From Pelagomonas calceolata (taxonomy: Eukaryota; Sar; Pelagophyceae; Pelagomonadales; Pelagomonadaceae): DNA of 64,000 nucleotides. The first letter of the stretch is position 1; every line of letters begins with the position of its first letter. The DNA is taken from the NCBI GenBank assembly GCA_918797485.1, contig CAKKNE010000003.1:3534001-3598000 (forward strand), in the 5' to 3' direction. The translations under genes and the position numbers were made by a program. Below the pieces are notes generated by a model. The model saw nothing but the letters and a program-made list of their open reading frames with translations. It was not told the DNA's origin and did no database searches. Below are positions 56,461 through 64,000 of this stretch, piece after piece.

Positions 56461-57542
56461 ATGTCTCCTATCATCGCCTGCGCTGTGCTGTTGACGGGCG
56501 CGTCGTCGCTGCGCGTGGCGCCGACCATGGTGCTCCAGCCGCGCCGGGACCTGCTGGCGGGCGGCGCCGCTGCCGCCGCGTCGAGCTTACTCGTGCCCGA
56601 AGCCATCGCGAAGAAGCCGCTCTGCCTCCCGGGCACGAATTCCGCCAAGGCGCTGGGAGGCCCGGGCTACACGATCGGCATCCTCGCGCGCGGCCCGTGT
56701 CGCATCGGTCGCCGACTTACTCACGGTTCGATCCACGCAGGAGCACGATACTCCGAGCTTCAAGGCGTGGCACAAGGTCATCGAGGGCATCGGGAGCGAC
56801 CTGCTGTCCGTCTACCCGCCGGAGTGCAAGGTCGTCGACGAGTTCTTCATCAAGACGACGGCGGGCAAGCCCAACGGCCAGGACGCGGTGCTCGCCGGGC
56901 TCGTGCCGCCGCCGCGTCGAAGTCGACGGCGCCTCGCCTCGACGCTTTCGACGCGACGCTGAGGTTCTGTTCACTCCAGGTCTTCGAGACGAGCGGCCTC
57001 AAGGCCGTGAAGAAGTTCCTCGGCGAGGGCAAGTCGCCCATCTTCGAGCAGGGCCGCAGGGACGGCTGGCTCACGGGAAAGTGGCGCGAGAACTACTTCG
57101 CCTGCGCCGACTTCCGGGGCCCGACGCCCGGCCCGCCGCCCCAGTTCCAAAAAGGGTGGGGCATCTGCTTCGGCGCGCACGGCCTCGGCGTGCCCTACAA
57201 GGATTGGCTGAAGGTCTTCGGCTCGCCCGAGGTCGATGCGTTACATGAATCCTTGAACATCCAGTACAGCGTCTGCGGGCCGATCAACGGCAAGGTGTCC
57301 ACCGACCTCAGCGGGGGCGGCGTCGGCGTGCTCCACGTCACGAAATCATTCAAAGACACGGCGCGCTTCGACGCCGCGCGTGCCCGTGTCCCGTACATAC
57401 GCCATCGACGCGACCGTTAAACCGCGCAGGCCTTCAACGAGATCAAGCCCAAGATCAGCCGAGCCGCTTCGTCTACGGCGAGGTCATGAACACCTCCGAC
57501 GACTTCATCAAGGCCGGGTCCGTCGTCGACCTCAAGGCCTGA
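56461..57542 (+). CDS. Twin-arginine thylakoid-lumen-type protein of unknown function, 4 exons
   Basis: Protein-like exons are 56461-~56690, ~56741-56902, 56980-~57379 and 57430-57542, about 298 residues. The N-terminus is bipartite: a signal peptide (MSPIIACAVLLTGASSLRVA) and then RRDLLAGGAAAAASSLLVPE, a twin-Arg/hydrophobic lumen-transfer signal ending EAIA. The mature part has HKVIEGIGSDLLSVYPPECK, VVDEFFIKTTAGKPNGQDAV, LKAVKKFLGEGKSPIF and KWRENYFACADFRGPTPGPP, and ends FVYGEVMNTSDDFIKAGSVV. The family is not recognised; location in the plastid lumen is inferred. Intron 56903-56979 is clear. The first intron could be GC-AG (56686-56740) or GT-AG (56697-56757), and the third is best as 57380-57429. 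Confidence 0.6.
56903..56979 (+). other. Intron 2 of the lumen-type protein
   Basis: 77 bp, GTGCCGCC...GTTCACTCCAG|GTCTTCGA, phase 0 (LAGL|VFETSG). It contains CGCCTCGACGCTTTCGACGC, a diverged form of the introner core. No clear terminal repeats. Confidence 0.7.
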
Positions 57543-57610
57543 GTATCATTCCCCACGCTTCACTCCTTCCGATCGATGATCCGAGGTCCTAACCTTATTC
57601 ATTCTACTAC

Positions 57611-60062
57611 TTACCCCCCCATGTACTCCGCGCCCATGAGCGCCCCGACGACCATGTCGTCCACACTTGGAGAAGGAGTATCCTCCAAATACGACGGCAC
57701 CTCCGCGAGCCGCAGCACGGGGTCGGGCAGTTCCGCAGCACACTCGTCATCTTCATCGTCCGACACGCAGGGCCTGAAAAGTAAATCCGACGCGGTCCCG
57801 AAGTTCCACCTCGCTAGGGCTTCCGCGGGATCCGCAGGATAGCGACCGTCGTCCAAGAGCCTCAAACATCGCCTCTTGACGTCGAACACTAACGGCAAGC
57901 CCGTCGGGATCTCCACCTCCGCGATTCGTTCGGACGGGATATCGCACAAGTGCATCAGCAGACCCCTGATGGCGTTTTCTGACGAGGACACGAGCACTGA
58001 TTTTCGCTGCTCAACAACTCTCGGATAAATTTCATCGGTAAAGAACGGTATAGTCCTATCCATGCAGTCCTTGAGGGACTCGGCCTTTGGTATTTTTCTC
58101 GCGAGTACGAGTGAGCCAGATGCTAATGAGCGAACTAACGACTCGCGAAACGAGTATCTGACATCTGTGAGATAGCGCACGTAGCGCTCGTCGTTGCCCG
58201 GGTAGGACGGCGAGAAGGACGACGCCGCCGGCGGCCGCGTCGTGTAGCCGCGCCTGCGTCGATGGCGTATGGGCTCGCGTCGACGCCCTCGCCGCGCGTC
58301 GCGTCCCTTCTCGTGGTCACGACGGCGGCAACTCTCTCACGAGGCGCGTAGGCTCTCTCGCGGCCACGTCGACGGCGTCGAGGCGACGTGGCATTGTGTG
58401 GACGCCGTTTGAACACCGCCACTGCTTGAACCGGGCCTCGCCGTGCTCGCCCAGGATCGCCTTTTTTGATAACCCCGTGAGCGCGCCGTACATCCTCTCA
58501 TTCAACCGCCAGCTCTTGATGATCGGCACCCAGAGCGCGTCGAGCTCCTGCAAGGCGAGCCAGGCCGTCTCGATGGCCCGCGAGAGCCACGAGGTATAAA
58601 CTGCATCAACGGCAAACCCGTGCGCGCGCAGCAACTGGCCCGCGCGCTTCGCCTCGGCGATGCCTTCTTTTGCCAAAGACGCGTCCTCCCAGCCCGTAAA
58701 TAATCCTAATTTGTTGTGCTCCGTGCGCCCGTGGCGCAGGATGACGATCGCGTCACTTGCCGCGAACGCCGCGGGCTGGCACGTCGACTGCTTCGGTATC
58801 CTCGTCACGACTCTTTCTGCGGGGAGGCCCATGTACAAGGCGTCCACCGCCGGAGCCTTCTTCTCGCGAGAACGTTCCACGGCCCGTTCCAACCGACTCG
58901 GATCCGCCGCGAGGTCAATTAATTTTCGCTCGAGCTCCAGCTTCGCGAGGGCGCGCACGGCGGGCTGGTCCGTCTGTCTCAAGTGGCCGGGGACGCGCCT
59001 TACGAGCTCCGCCTCCGCTTCGAGGGCTGCCCGCAACAACCCGCGCTCCTCCAAAAAAGCCCCGGACACATGGGCACTGACACTCTGCTCGGTCCGATGC
59101 GGGATCAAATCGCCGGACGGAAACCGGTCGAACGAATAGACGAGGGGGATGCCGTTCGGTATCGACACGTCGACGATGGCCTCGTCAGAGACACCGTCGA
59201 CGTGCTTCACGAGCCCCCGCAGCGAATTGCCGTGGGCCACGACCAAGACAGTTTTTCCTGATCTCAGATCGGGCTCGATGCGCTCGCGCCACAGCGGCAG
59301 CGCGCGCTGCATCGTGTCCTCGAGGGACTCGGTGCGCGGCGTCGACTCGAGGTCCGCGTAGTTTCTGTCTGAAGACACATCTAAAGGGTGGTTCGAGGGC
59401 ATGGGCGGCGGCCGGTCCCTGAGGCCGTGGCGCCAGGCCTGGACCCTCGCCTCGCCGAGCTCCTCGGCCAATCGAGGTTTGCTGAGGCCCGTCAGGCCGC
59501 CTGCGTTGGCGTCGCGGTCGCGTCGACGGCGTCACGGTGACGTGAGACCACGAAGACGCCATCGACGCGACGATCGAACTTCAAGGACACTGCAACTACC
59601 GTAATGACGTTCATTGAGCCGCCAGCTCTTGAAGACCGGCCGGTAGACCGCATCCAGGCCCTTGAGCAGGATCCAGCTCGAACGGATCGCTCGTCGCAAG
59701 CGCGACGTGTAGCAGACGTCCACCGAAATACCCGCTTCCAATAATAAACGGGAAGCATGTTCGACCTCCCTCTCACCTCGCTCCGACAAGTCCACGTCCG
59801 TCCAGCCCGTGAACGTGGCGTTGCGGTTCCATGTGGACTCGCCGTGCCTTACGAGCACCAATTTTCCGGGTTTCGGCGGTCGCAACAAGTCGCGCGCCCA
59901 CGCGACGCTGAAGCGCTTCTCGCGGTGGCCCTCGAGCAACTTGTATCCATCATCTTCCGTGAATGTGTTCTTCTCGTTGAGGAAGGGGGTTGGTCTCCTA
60001 AAGATGTGGTTGACCTGGAGGGCGTGGGCGGCTGCGAGCAGGAGGGCTGTGGTGACATGCAT
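57611..60062 (-). CDS. Tandem-domain cofactor-dependent phosphoglycerate mutase, 3 exons
   Basis: Exons 60062-59600, 59500-58417 and 58253-57611, 729 residues. The N-terminus MHVTTALLLAAAHALQVNHI is a signal/transit-like peptide. Domain 1 (~60-330) is a complete dPGM: LVLVRHGESTWN, FTGWTDVDLSERG, SWRLNERHYG|GLTGLSKP, VLVVAHGNSLRGLV. A linker of ~100 residues leads to domain 2 (~430-690): VILRHGRTEHNKLGLFTGWE, SWRLNERMYGALTGLSKK, but the second catalytic His motif reads VLVSSSENAIRGLL instead of AHGN. Domain 1 should interconvert 3- and 2-phosphoglycerate, while domain 2 probably is not a mutase. ATG 60149 is an in-frame alternative. Confidence 0.9.
58254..58416 (-). mobile_element. Introner-type intron 2 of the PGM gene
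   Basis: 163 bp, GTGTTCAAACGGCGTCCAC...GCCATCGACGCAG, with CGGCGTCC 9 nt from the donor as in family B. Interior copies of CCTCGACGCCGTCGACGTGG and ATACGCCATCGACGC. Phase 2 splicing gives QWR|RGYTTRPP, in line with dPGM. No clear TSD. Confidence 0.8.
59501..59599 (-). mobile_element. Introner-type intron 1 of the PGM gene, with long internal hairpin
   Basis: 99 bp, GTAGTTGCAGTGTCC...CGCCAACGCAG. It contains GTCGCGTCGATGGCGTC, a ~20-nt spacer and GACGCCGTCGACGCGAC, a 17-bp inverted repeat with one mismatch that can fold the middle of the intron into a stem-loop. The phase 1 join RHYG|GLTGLSK restores the invariant dPGM motif. Confidence 0.85.
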
Positions 60063-60558
60063 GGCTCTCGGTGGCCGCGTCGGCGGCTCGTCGGAGTGCG
60101 CAGGGATGGAGTGACTGCTCCGAGGGTGCCGGACGTGCGTTTCAAACACGCCGGGAGCTGATACGGAGGCCGCACGGCTCCCGAGAATAGCAGCTTTTGA
60201 AAGGCGGCTTGGGTTGCCGGCGTCGGCGGCTGGCGCAGCCGGTCAAAAGCGATTCTACGCGAACCGAATTGGCGCTCGGCAGTCCAGAGCGACGCGTACG
60301 CGCGCGTGGCGTCGGCAAGAGCCGCGTTTTGCCTAATGTTGCTAAAAAAAGCTCAGAGTTTTGGTAAAGCGCTTAAAACGGGTTCAAAATCGCGGAAAGC
60401 ACGGCAGTGGTCTAGTTCGGTTCCAAAAGACACCCGACGCCAGGAGAGAGGTCTGCGGAGGCCAAAAAAAAGAGGGCCTTTGGCCTCGATTCGCGCCTGC
60501 GCTGGTGTCGCAATTCCACGTGAAATAGGGCACTTGGGAACGACGCATATCCTGCAAA
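60063..60558. promoter_or_regulatory. Divergent intergenic region (PGM / plastid sigma factor)
   Basis: About 500 bp between two genes for plastid-type products. AGCGCTTAAAACGGGTTCAA and similar AT-richer words lie near 60370-60390. No gene is seen. Confidence 0.3.
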
Positions 60559-61842
60559 ATGCCTAGTGTGCGTCGTCGACGGCCACACAACAACGCCATG
60601 CGACGAACCGCGCTCATCGCGCTCGTGACGAGCTCGGCCCAGGGCTGGCTCGCGAACAGCCGCTCCGCGCGCGCGCCGGCGGCGCTGCGACCACACGATG
60701 TAAAGGGACCCCAGCGACGGCGCCGCGGCGTCGTCCTCGCCGCGACGCCCTCGAAGTCCTGGCAGCGCGGCAACGCTTTGAGTTACGCCAGTGGAGACGT
60801 CTACGCCAAACATGGCTTGGAAGCGGTCCTCTCCCACCCTCTACTCACGAAGGAGGAGGAGTTCGAACTCGGGAGCAAGGTCCAGAAGCTCTCGGCCATC
60901 GAGTCCACTCGTAAATCTCTACGAGAGAACGCTACGGACGCGAGCGACGACAGTGTAGCGAAATTACTGGGCTACGTCGACCCCATCGACATCTTCCGGG
61001 CCGAGGTCGCGGGACGGGACGCGAGGGAACACATGATTCTCAGTAATATGAGATTGGTCGTTTCCACGGCGAGGCGGGCCCAAGCTAGACTGCCACGAGC
61101 CACACAATTGGCGGTAGACAGAGATGGGGGCGCCCAGGCCCTCGAGGACCTCGTGGCCGAGGGGACGCTGGGCCTGGCCACCGCAGTTGATAGGTACGAC
61201 CCAGGCCGCGGGTTTCGGTTCAGTACGTATGCGGTCTGGTGGGTTAGACAAGCGATTCAAAAAGCTTCGAGGAAAAGACAAATAGTAGCCGTCCCGCGCC
61301 ACGTCCAGGAGCTCGGCAAGCAGTGCGAAAATGCCACGCGCGAATTGAGAGACATGCTCGGACGTTCACCGTCGGTCGACGAGCTCGCGGCGTTCCTCGA
61401 CTTGAAGCCGAAGCAGGTCGAGCGGGCCACGCGGTCCGGCCTGGCGACGCTGTCGCTGGACGTGCCTCTCGGTCGCAGTAAAACGGCAAAAGGTTCGGGT
61501 GCTGGCGACGGCGGCGACGCCGCGTCGCTCGCCGATTTATTGGAGGCGCCCGAGGTCCAGCCCTACGCGTCCGCATCCTTCCACGAGCTGCGGGACGCGA
61601 TTGACGTCGCGATGAAGCGGTCTCTGGATAATTCGGAACGGGACGTCTTGCGACTCCGGTTAGGATTGGACGACGGGAACTCGCGCACGCGGCCCCAAGT
61701 CGGTGCGATCATGGGCCTCGATACGCGGCGCGTGCGGGGCATCGAGCAAGGGGCGTTGACCAAGCTCCGGAAAGGCCCTTCGTCGCTGGAAATGTATCTG
61801 CCCAAAGACGGGGGGAGGGGCGGGCCGCCCCCCGAGTTCTAG
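60559..61842 (+). CDS. Plastid RNA polymerase sigma-70 factor
   Basis: 427 residues from ATG 60559; ATG 60598 (MRRTALIALVTSSAQGW) gives a cleaner signal/transit start. Sigma regions are all present: 1.2/2.1 (LLTKEEEFELGSKVQ), 2.2-2.4 (ILSNMRLVVSTARRAQ, LEDLVAEGTLGLATAVDRYD, GRGFRFSTYAVWWVRQAIQK), 3 (VAVPRHVQELGKQ, LGRSPSVDELAAFLDL) and 4 (RDVLRLRLGLDDG, QVGAIMGLDTRRVRGIEQGA, LTKLRK). It directs the bacterial-type plastid polymerase to promoters; nuclear-encoded sigma factors are the rule in algae. Intronless. Divergent from the PGM gene. Confidence 0.93.
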   Translation: MPSVRRRRPHNNAMRRTALIALVTSSAQGWLANSRSARAPAALRPHDVKGPQRRRRGVVLAATPSKSWQRGNALSYASGDVYAKHGLEAVLSHPLLTKEEEFELGSKVQKLSAIESTRKSLRENATDASDDSVAKLLGYVDPIDIFRAEVAGRDAREHMILSNMRLVVSTARRAQARLPRATQLAVDRDGGAQALEDLVAEGTLGLATAVDRYDPGRGFRFSTYAVWWVRQAIQKASRKRQIVAVPRHVQELGKQCENATRELRDMLGRSPSVDELAAFLDLKPKQVERATRSGLATLSLDVPLGRSKTAKGSGAGDGGDAASLADLLEAPEVQPYASASFHELRDAIDVAMKRSLDNSERDVLRLRLGLDDGNSRTRPQVGAIMGLDTRRVRGIEQGALTKLRKGPSSLEMYLPKDGGRGGPPPEF

Positions 61843-62664
61843 TTCAAGTCTAATATTTTCCGATTCGTATTACTTCGCGTCGAGGGCGTCGAGGGTCCTT
61901 TTGCCGCGCCGGCGGCCGCGGTCGGGCCCCGGCCGCGGTTCCGCCTCACGCCGTCGCCCGAGCGGGAGGCCGGTGGGCCCTACGAGACTGGAAGCCCTCT
62001 CGCGCTCTCGGAGAGTGCTCCATTCCATCCTTAGGACGGGCCGCGCGGGCCGCGCGGGCCAGTGGGCGGCACGCGCGCGACGTGCGCTTCGCTGGGGCTC
62101 CTACGGACGAATGCGCGTTGCCCTCGACGGCTCCTCCGAGGCGTGCGTCGATCGCGCAGATACTAGGACATACTAGCCTCGCCCTTGTGAGCGAGCAGTG
62201 GTGCATAAAAGCAGCTAATAGAGGTCCTTAGCCGTGTCTGAATGCGATAAGCTGTGGCGAGTAGAGAGCTGAAGCTGGGATCGGCCGAGATTTGCAAAAA
62301 GAGCGGCGCGCGGCGACCATGTGGCGAGCACAAGGCGGCCTCGCGTGCAGCTCACTTTGGCGCCGCGCGGGACGCTACGGCCCTGCGCGGAGCGAAAGGG
62401 TGGCACCAGCGGCACGCCGGCGCGCCAGCACACACACGAACAACTGATGCGGGACCCACGGACGGACGGAGACGCGGCGCGGCGCCGGCGGGCGGGCCCG
62501 CGCCCGTCCCTCGCCTGGCCGCCCCGCTCCGTCGCCGCGTGCCGATGCCGACGATGCGAGACGCACCGCAAGACGGGGGGAGAGAGCACAACGTCGTACA
62601 GAGACCGTAACCCCTCCGTCGCCACGCAGGTAGACACACAGACGAGACAGGACCCGACATAGCC
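61843..62664. other. Intergenic region upstream of RPS16
   Basis: About 820 bp, GC-rich. Apart from a small minus-strand frame (61870-62028) I see no gene. The last ~100 bp before the RPS16 ATG is rich in ACACAGACGAGACAGGACC words and probably is the leader. No repeat matches elsewhere in the window. Confidence 0.35.
61870..62028 (-). CDS. Possible small basic protein (52 aa)
   Basis: ATG 62028 opens a 52-codon frame with non-random composition (MEWSTLRERERASSLVGPTG, then Arg/Pro-rich, ending GKRTLDALDAK). It ends 28 nt from the stop of the sigma factor, matching the tail-to-tail spacing of real genes here, and the frame is open further upstream to a TAG. No family is recognised. It could be the last exon of a longer gene or chance. 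Confidence 0.25.
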   Translation of the reverse strand: MEWSTLRERERASSLVGPTGLPLGRRREAEPRPGPDRGRRRGKRTLDALDAK

Positions 62665-63096
62665 ATGTCGGCGATCCAGTCCGTCCAGGTCTTCGGCCGC
62701 AAGAAGGCGGCGACGGCCGTGGCCTACTGCAAGCAGGGCCGCGGTTTAATTAAAGTGAACGGGTGCCCGATCGAGCTTTTGGAGCCGGAGATTTTGCGGC
62801 TCAAGACCTTCGAGCCCGTGCTACTGCTCGGCCAGACGCGCTTCGCGAACGTCGACATCCGGATCAGAGTGAAGGGCGGCGGCTTCACGGCCCAAATTTA
62901 TGCCATTCGCCAGGCGATCGCGAAGAGCCTCGTCGCGTACTACCAAAAATACGTCGACGAGGCGTCGAAGACGGAGATCCGGGACATCCTCATGCAGTAC
63001 GACCGCACGCTGCTGGTCGCGGATCCGCGCCGGTGCGAGTCGAAGAAGTTCGGCGGGCCGAGCGCGCGCGCGCGCTACCAGAAGTCGTACCGCTAG
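62665..63096 (+). CDS. RPS16: 40S ribosomal protein S16 (uS9)
   Basis: 143 residues. [80 protein letters not shown] and the C-terminal [13 protein letters not shown] are the eukaryotic uS9 signature; the final basic tail reaches the ribosomal P-site. Normal length, intronless. Convergent with the MYND family gene (29 nt gap). Confidence 0.97.
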   Translation: MSAIQSVQVFGRKKAATAVAYCKQGRGLIKVNGCPIELLEPEILRLKTFEPVLLLGQTRFANVDIRIRVKGGGFTAQIYAIRQAIAKSLVAYYQKYVDEASKTEIRDILMQYDRTLLVADPRRCESKKFGGPSARARYQKSYR

Positions 63097-63125
63097 GCTG
63101 TGGGCGTAACTAGTGTCTCTTAAAC

Positions 63126-64000
63126 CTATCGCGGCGATGGCGTCATCGCGGCGAACGCCTCAGTGATGGAGCCCACGTCCGAGTCGCGAGCGCTCAGCGT
63201 AGCTCGCGACGCTCGCAGTTGGCGCTCAATCACTGTTGTGAGCGGGTGCGCGCCACCGAGCACGCGCCGCGCGGTCCGTGCCGTCTCTTCAAGCGTCGTC
63301 ACAGCTCCGCGGAGATCGTCGAGCGTGGAGCCGGTGTCAAAACAGATCGACGCCGCATAACCAAATCTCATCTTGAGCGTGATGTCATGATTATCTCCGA
63401 GAACGCGTCGCGCCACAGGAGTTATTCGGCGCAGCAACGTCTTGGCTTCTTCGAAGTGCTGTAGTTGGACAAGGGACGTCGCATAGTTGTTGGCCGCTAG
63501 GAGGGTTTGCAGATGCTCCTCGCCGTGTAACCTTAAACGCCCGGAGTATACGTCTCGCCGTATGCGCAGGCACTCTTCTACCCGTCCAACCGCTTCATAC
63601 GAGCTCGCAAGATTGCTCTGACCGGCGAGCATGTCATCTTCTGGTGAACCAATTCGCCGCAGCATAGACAATATGGCCTCTCTTACGGACAACGCCTCAT
63701 AATTTCCTGCTTCGTGTAAACCATTCCCAAGCTGGTCCATCGCGACTAACCGAACCTGGTCCGTCTCCGAAAGCCCCAAGTACGTCTTCCAGCACGCCCA
63801 CCCGAGCGCGCACGCCACGACGCCGTGGTACTCTTGCTCGCATAGACTACACGTGTTCCACCGCGCCCACCTCTCGTCCAATTTGTCGTCCAAATGGTTC
63901 TCCTCGGCCTCCGCGACCAAAATCTTCGCCTGCTCCGCCAGGCACGACACGTGCACGAAGCCCGCCGTCCCGCGACAGGAACAACCGCGCACGAGGCCCT
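63126..64000 (-). CDS. MYND - RING-CH - TPR protein, copy 5 (partial, N-terminus off window)
   Basis: About 290 residues are visible; the frame is open to the right edge, so the MYND finger and first RING cysteines lie beyond it. Visible are GCSCRGTAGFVHVSCLAEQA, KILVAEAEENHLDD, NTCSLCEQEYHGVVACALGW and ACWKTYLG. The TPR repeats follow (LGNGLHEAGNYEALSVREAI, SNLASSYEAVGRVEECLRIR, NNYATSLVQLQHFEEAKTLL), then an end like copy 2's (DDLRGAVTTLEETARTARRV). One residue is missing in the first TPR relative to the others (NYEALSV for HYEEALSV). Confidence 0.88.
   Translation of the reverse strand, partial: GLVRGCSCRGTAGFVHVSCLAEQAKILVAEAEENHLDDKLDERWARWNTCSLCEQEYHGVVACALGWACWKTYLGLSETDQVRLVAMDQLGNGLHEAGNYEALSVREAILSMLRRIGSPEDDMLAGQSNLASSYEAVGRVEECLRIRRDVYSGRLRLHGEEHLQTLLAANNYATSLVQLQHFEEAKTLLRRITPVARRVLGDNHDITLKMRFGYAASICFDTGSTLDDLRGAVTTLEETARTARRVLGGAHPLTTVIERQLRASRATLSARDSDVGSITEAFAAMTPSPR

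Noticed and set aside
56720-56735. GGTTCGATCC, a tRNA B-box-like string
   Set aside because: It lies within the first intron of the lumen-type gene without an A box at a proper distance.
1-64000. Prokaryotic features: operons, Shine-Dalgarno sites, CRISPR arrays, insertion sequences, rRNA
   Set aside because: No spacer-repeat arrays, transposase genes or rRNA were seen. Genes alternate strands and contain spliceosomal introns, so the DNA is eukaryotic nuclear.
1-64000. Integrated virus or retroelement fragments (capsid, integrase, reverse transcriptase)
   Set aside because: No frame showed recognisable polymerase, integrase, protease or capsid motifs and no LTR-like direct repeats were found; the only mobile elements are the small introners and dispersed repeats.

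Overview
This window is nuclear DNA of a photosynthetic, flagellate-lineage protist, most likely a pelagophyte stramenopile (Aureococcus/Pelagomonas-like). The evidence is: spliceosomal introns built from short transposon-like 'introners', GC-rich compact genes, eukaryotic eS8 and uS9 ribosomal proteins, CPSF1, DNAJC17, PACRG and OSCP1 (ciliary/flagellar genes), a bacterial-type sigma-70 factor with an N-terminal targeting sequence (plastid), a twin-arginine lumen-type precursor, and a multicopy MYND/RING-CH/TPR family. The species assignment is inference; no marker rRNA is present.

Layout. 1-9.6 kb holds ordinary single-copy genes in alternating orientation: OSCA/TMEM63-type channel (cut by the left edge), MCM10-like Zn protein, OSCP1, WDR54-like propeller, ankyrin protein, protein kinase. 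9.6-14.3 kb is accessory: an introner inserted in repeat DNA, a telomere-like repeat, a secreted HYD1-like ADP-ribosyltransferase homologue and a BspA/DUF285 membrane protein. 14.3-23.1 kb carries a ~1,915-1,960 residue RanBP2-finger/FAD-oxidase/methyltransferase protein, an ankyrin gene with a frame break and a sulfotransferase-glycosyltransferase fusion. 24.8-26.7 kb is repeat-rich and gene-poor. 26.7-36 kb has DNAJC17, an F-box-like protein, aliphatic amidase (two introners), an ARM protein, RPS8 and a MARCH6/Doa10-type ligase. 36-50 kb has four of the five MYND-RING-CH-TPR genes, interspersed with PACRG, TLC-domain, prolyl hydroxylase, PP2C and TMEM163-like genes. 49.8-61.8 kb is intron-rich: CPSF1, a PWI-RS-WW-parvulin fusion, a lumen-type protein, a tandem-domain phosphoglycerate mutase and a plastid sigma factor. 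62.6-64 kb has RPS16 and the fifth MYND family gene, cut by the right edge.

Genes are densely packed. Convergent neighbours often end within 3-35 nt of each other, and one pair shares a CTAG where both stop codons overlap. Most genes are intronless. Where introns occur, nearly all are 75-240 nt with repeated sequence shared between unrelated genes. The clearest copies have 8-bp target-site duplications that supply the 5' GT, and a terminal inverted repeat that supplies the 3' AG. This intron-generating mobile element system is the most striking feature of the window. Novel-looking domain fusions (FAD oxidase-methyltransferase, PWI-Pin1, sulfotransferase-glycosyltransferase, double PGM with a degenerate second active site) are the second theme.

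All exon joins were inferred by reading frame, splice-site phase and remembered family alignments, not from transcripts. Family assignments come from recognising sequence motifs without database searches.
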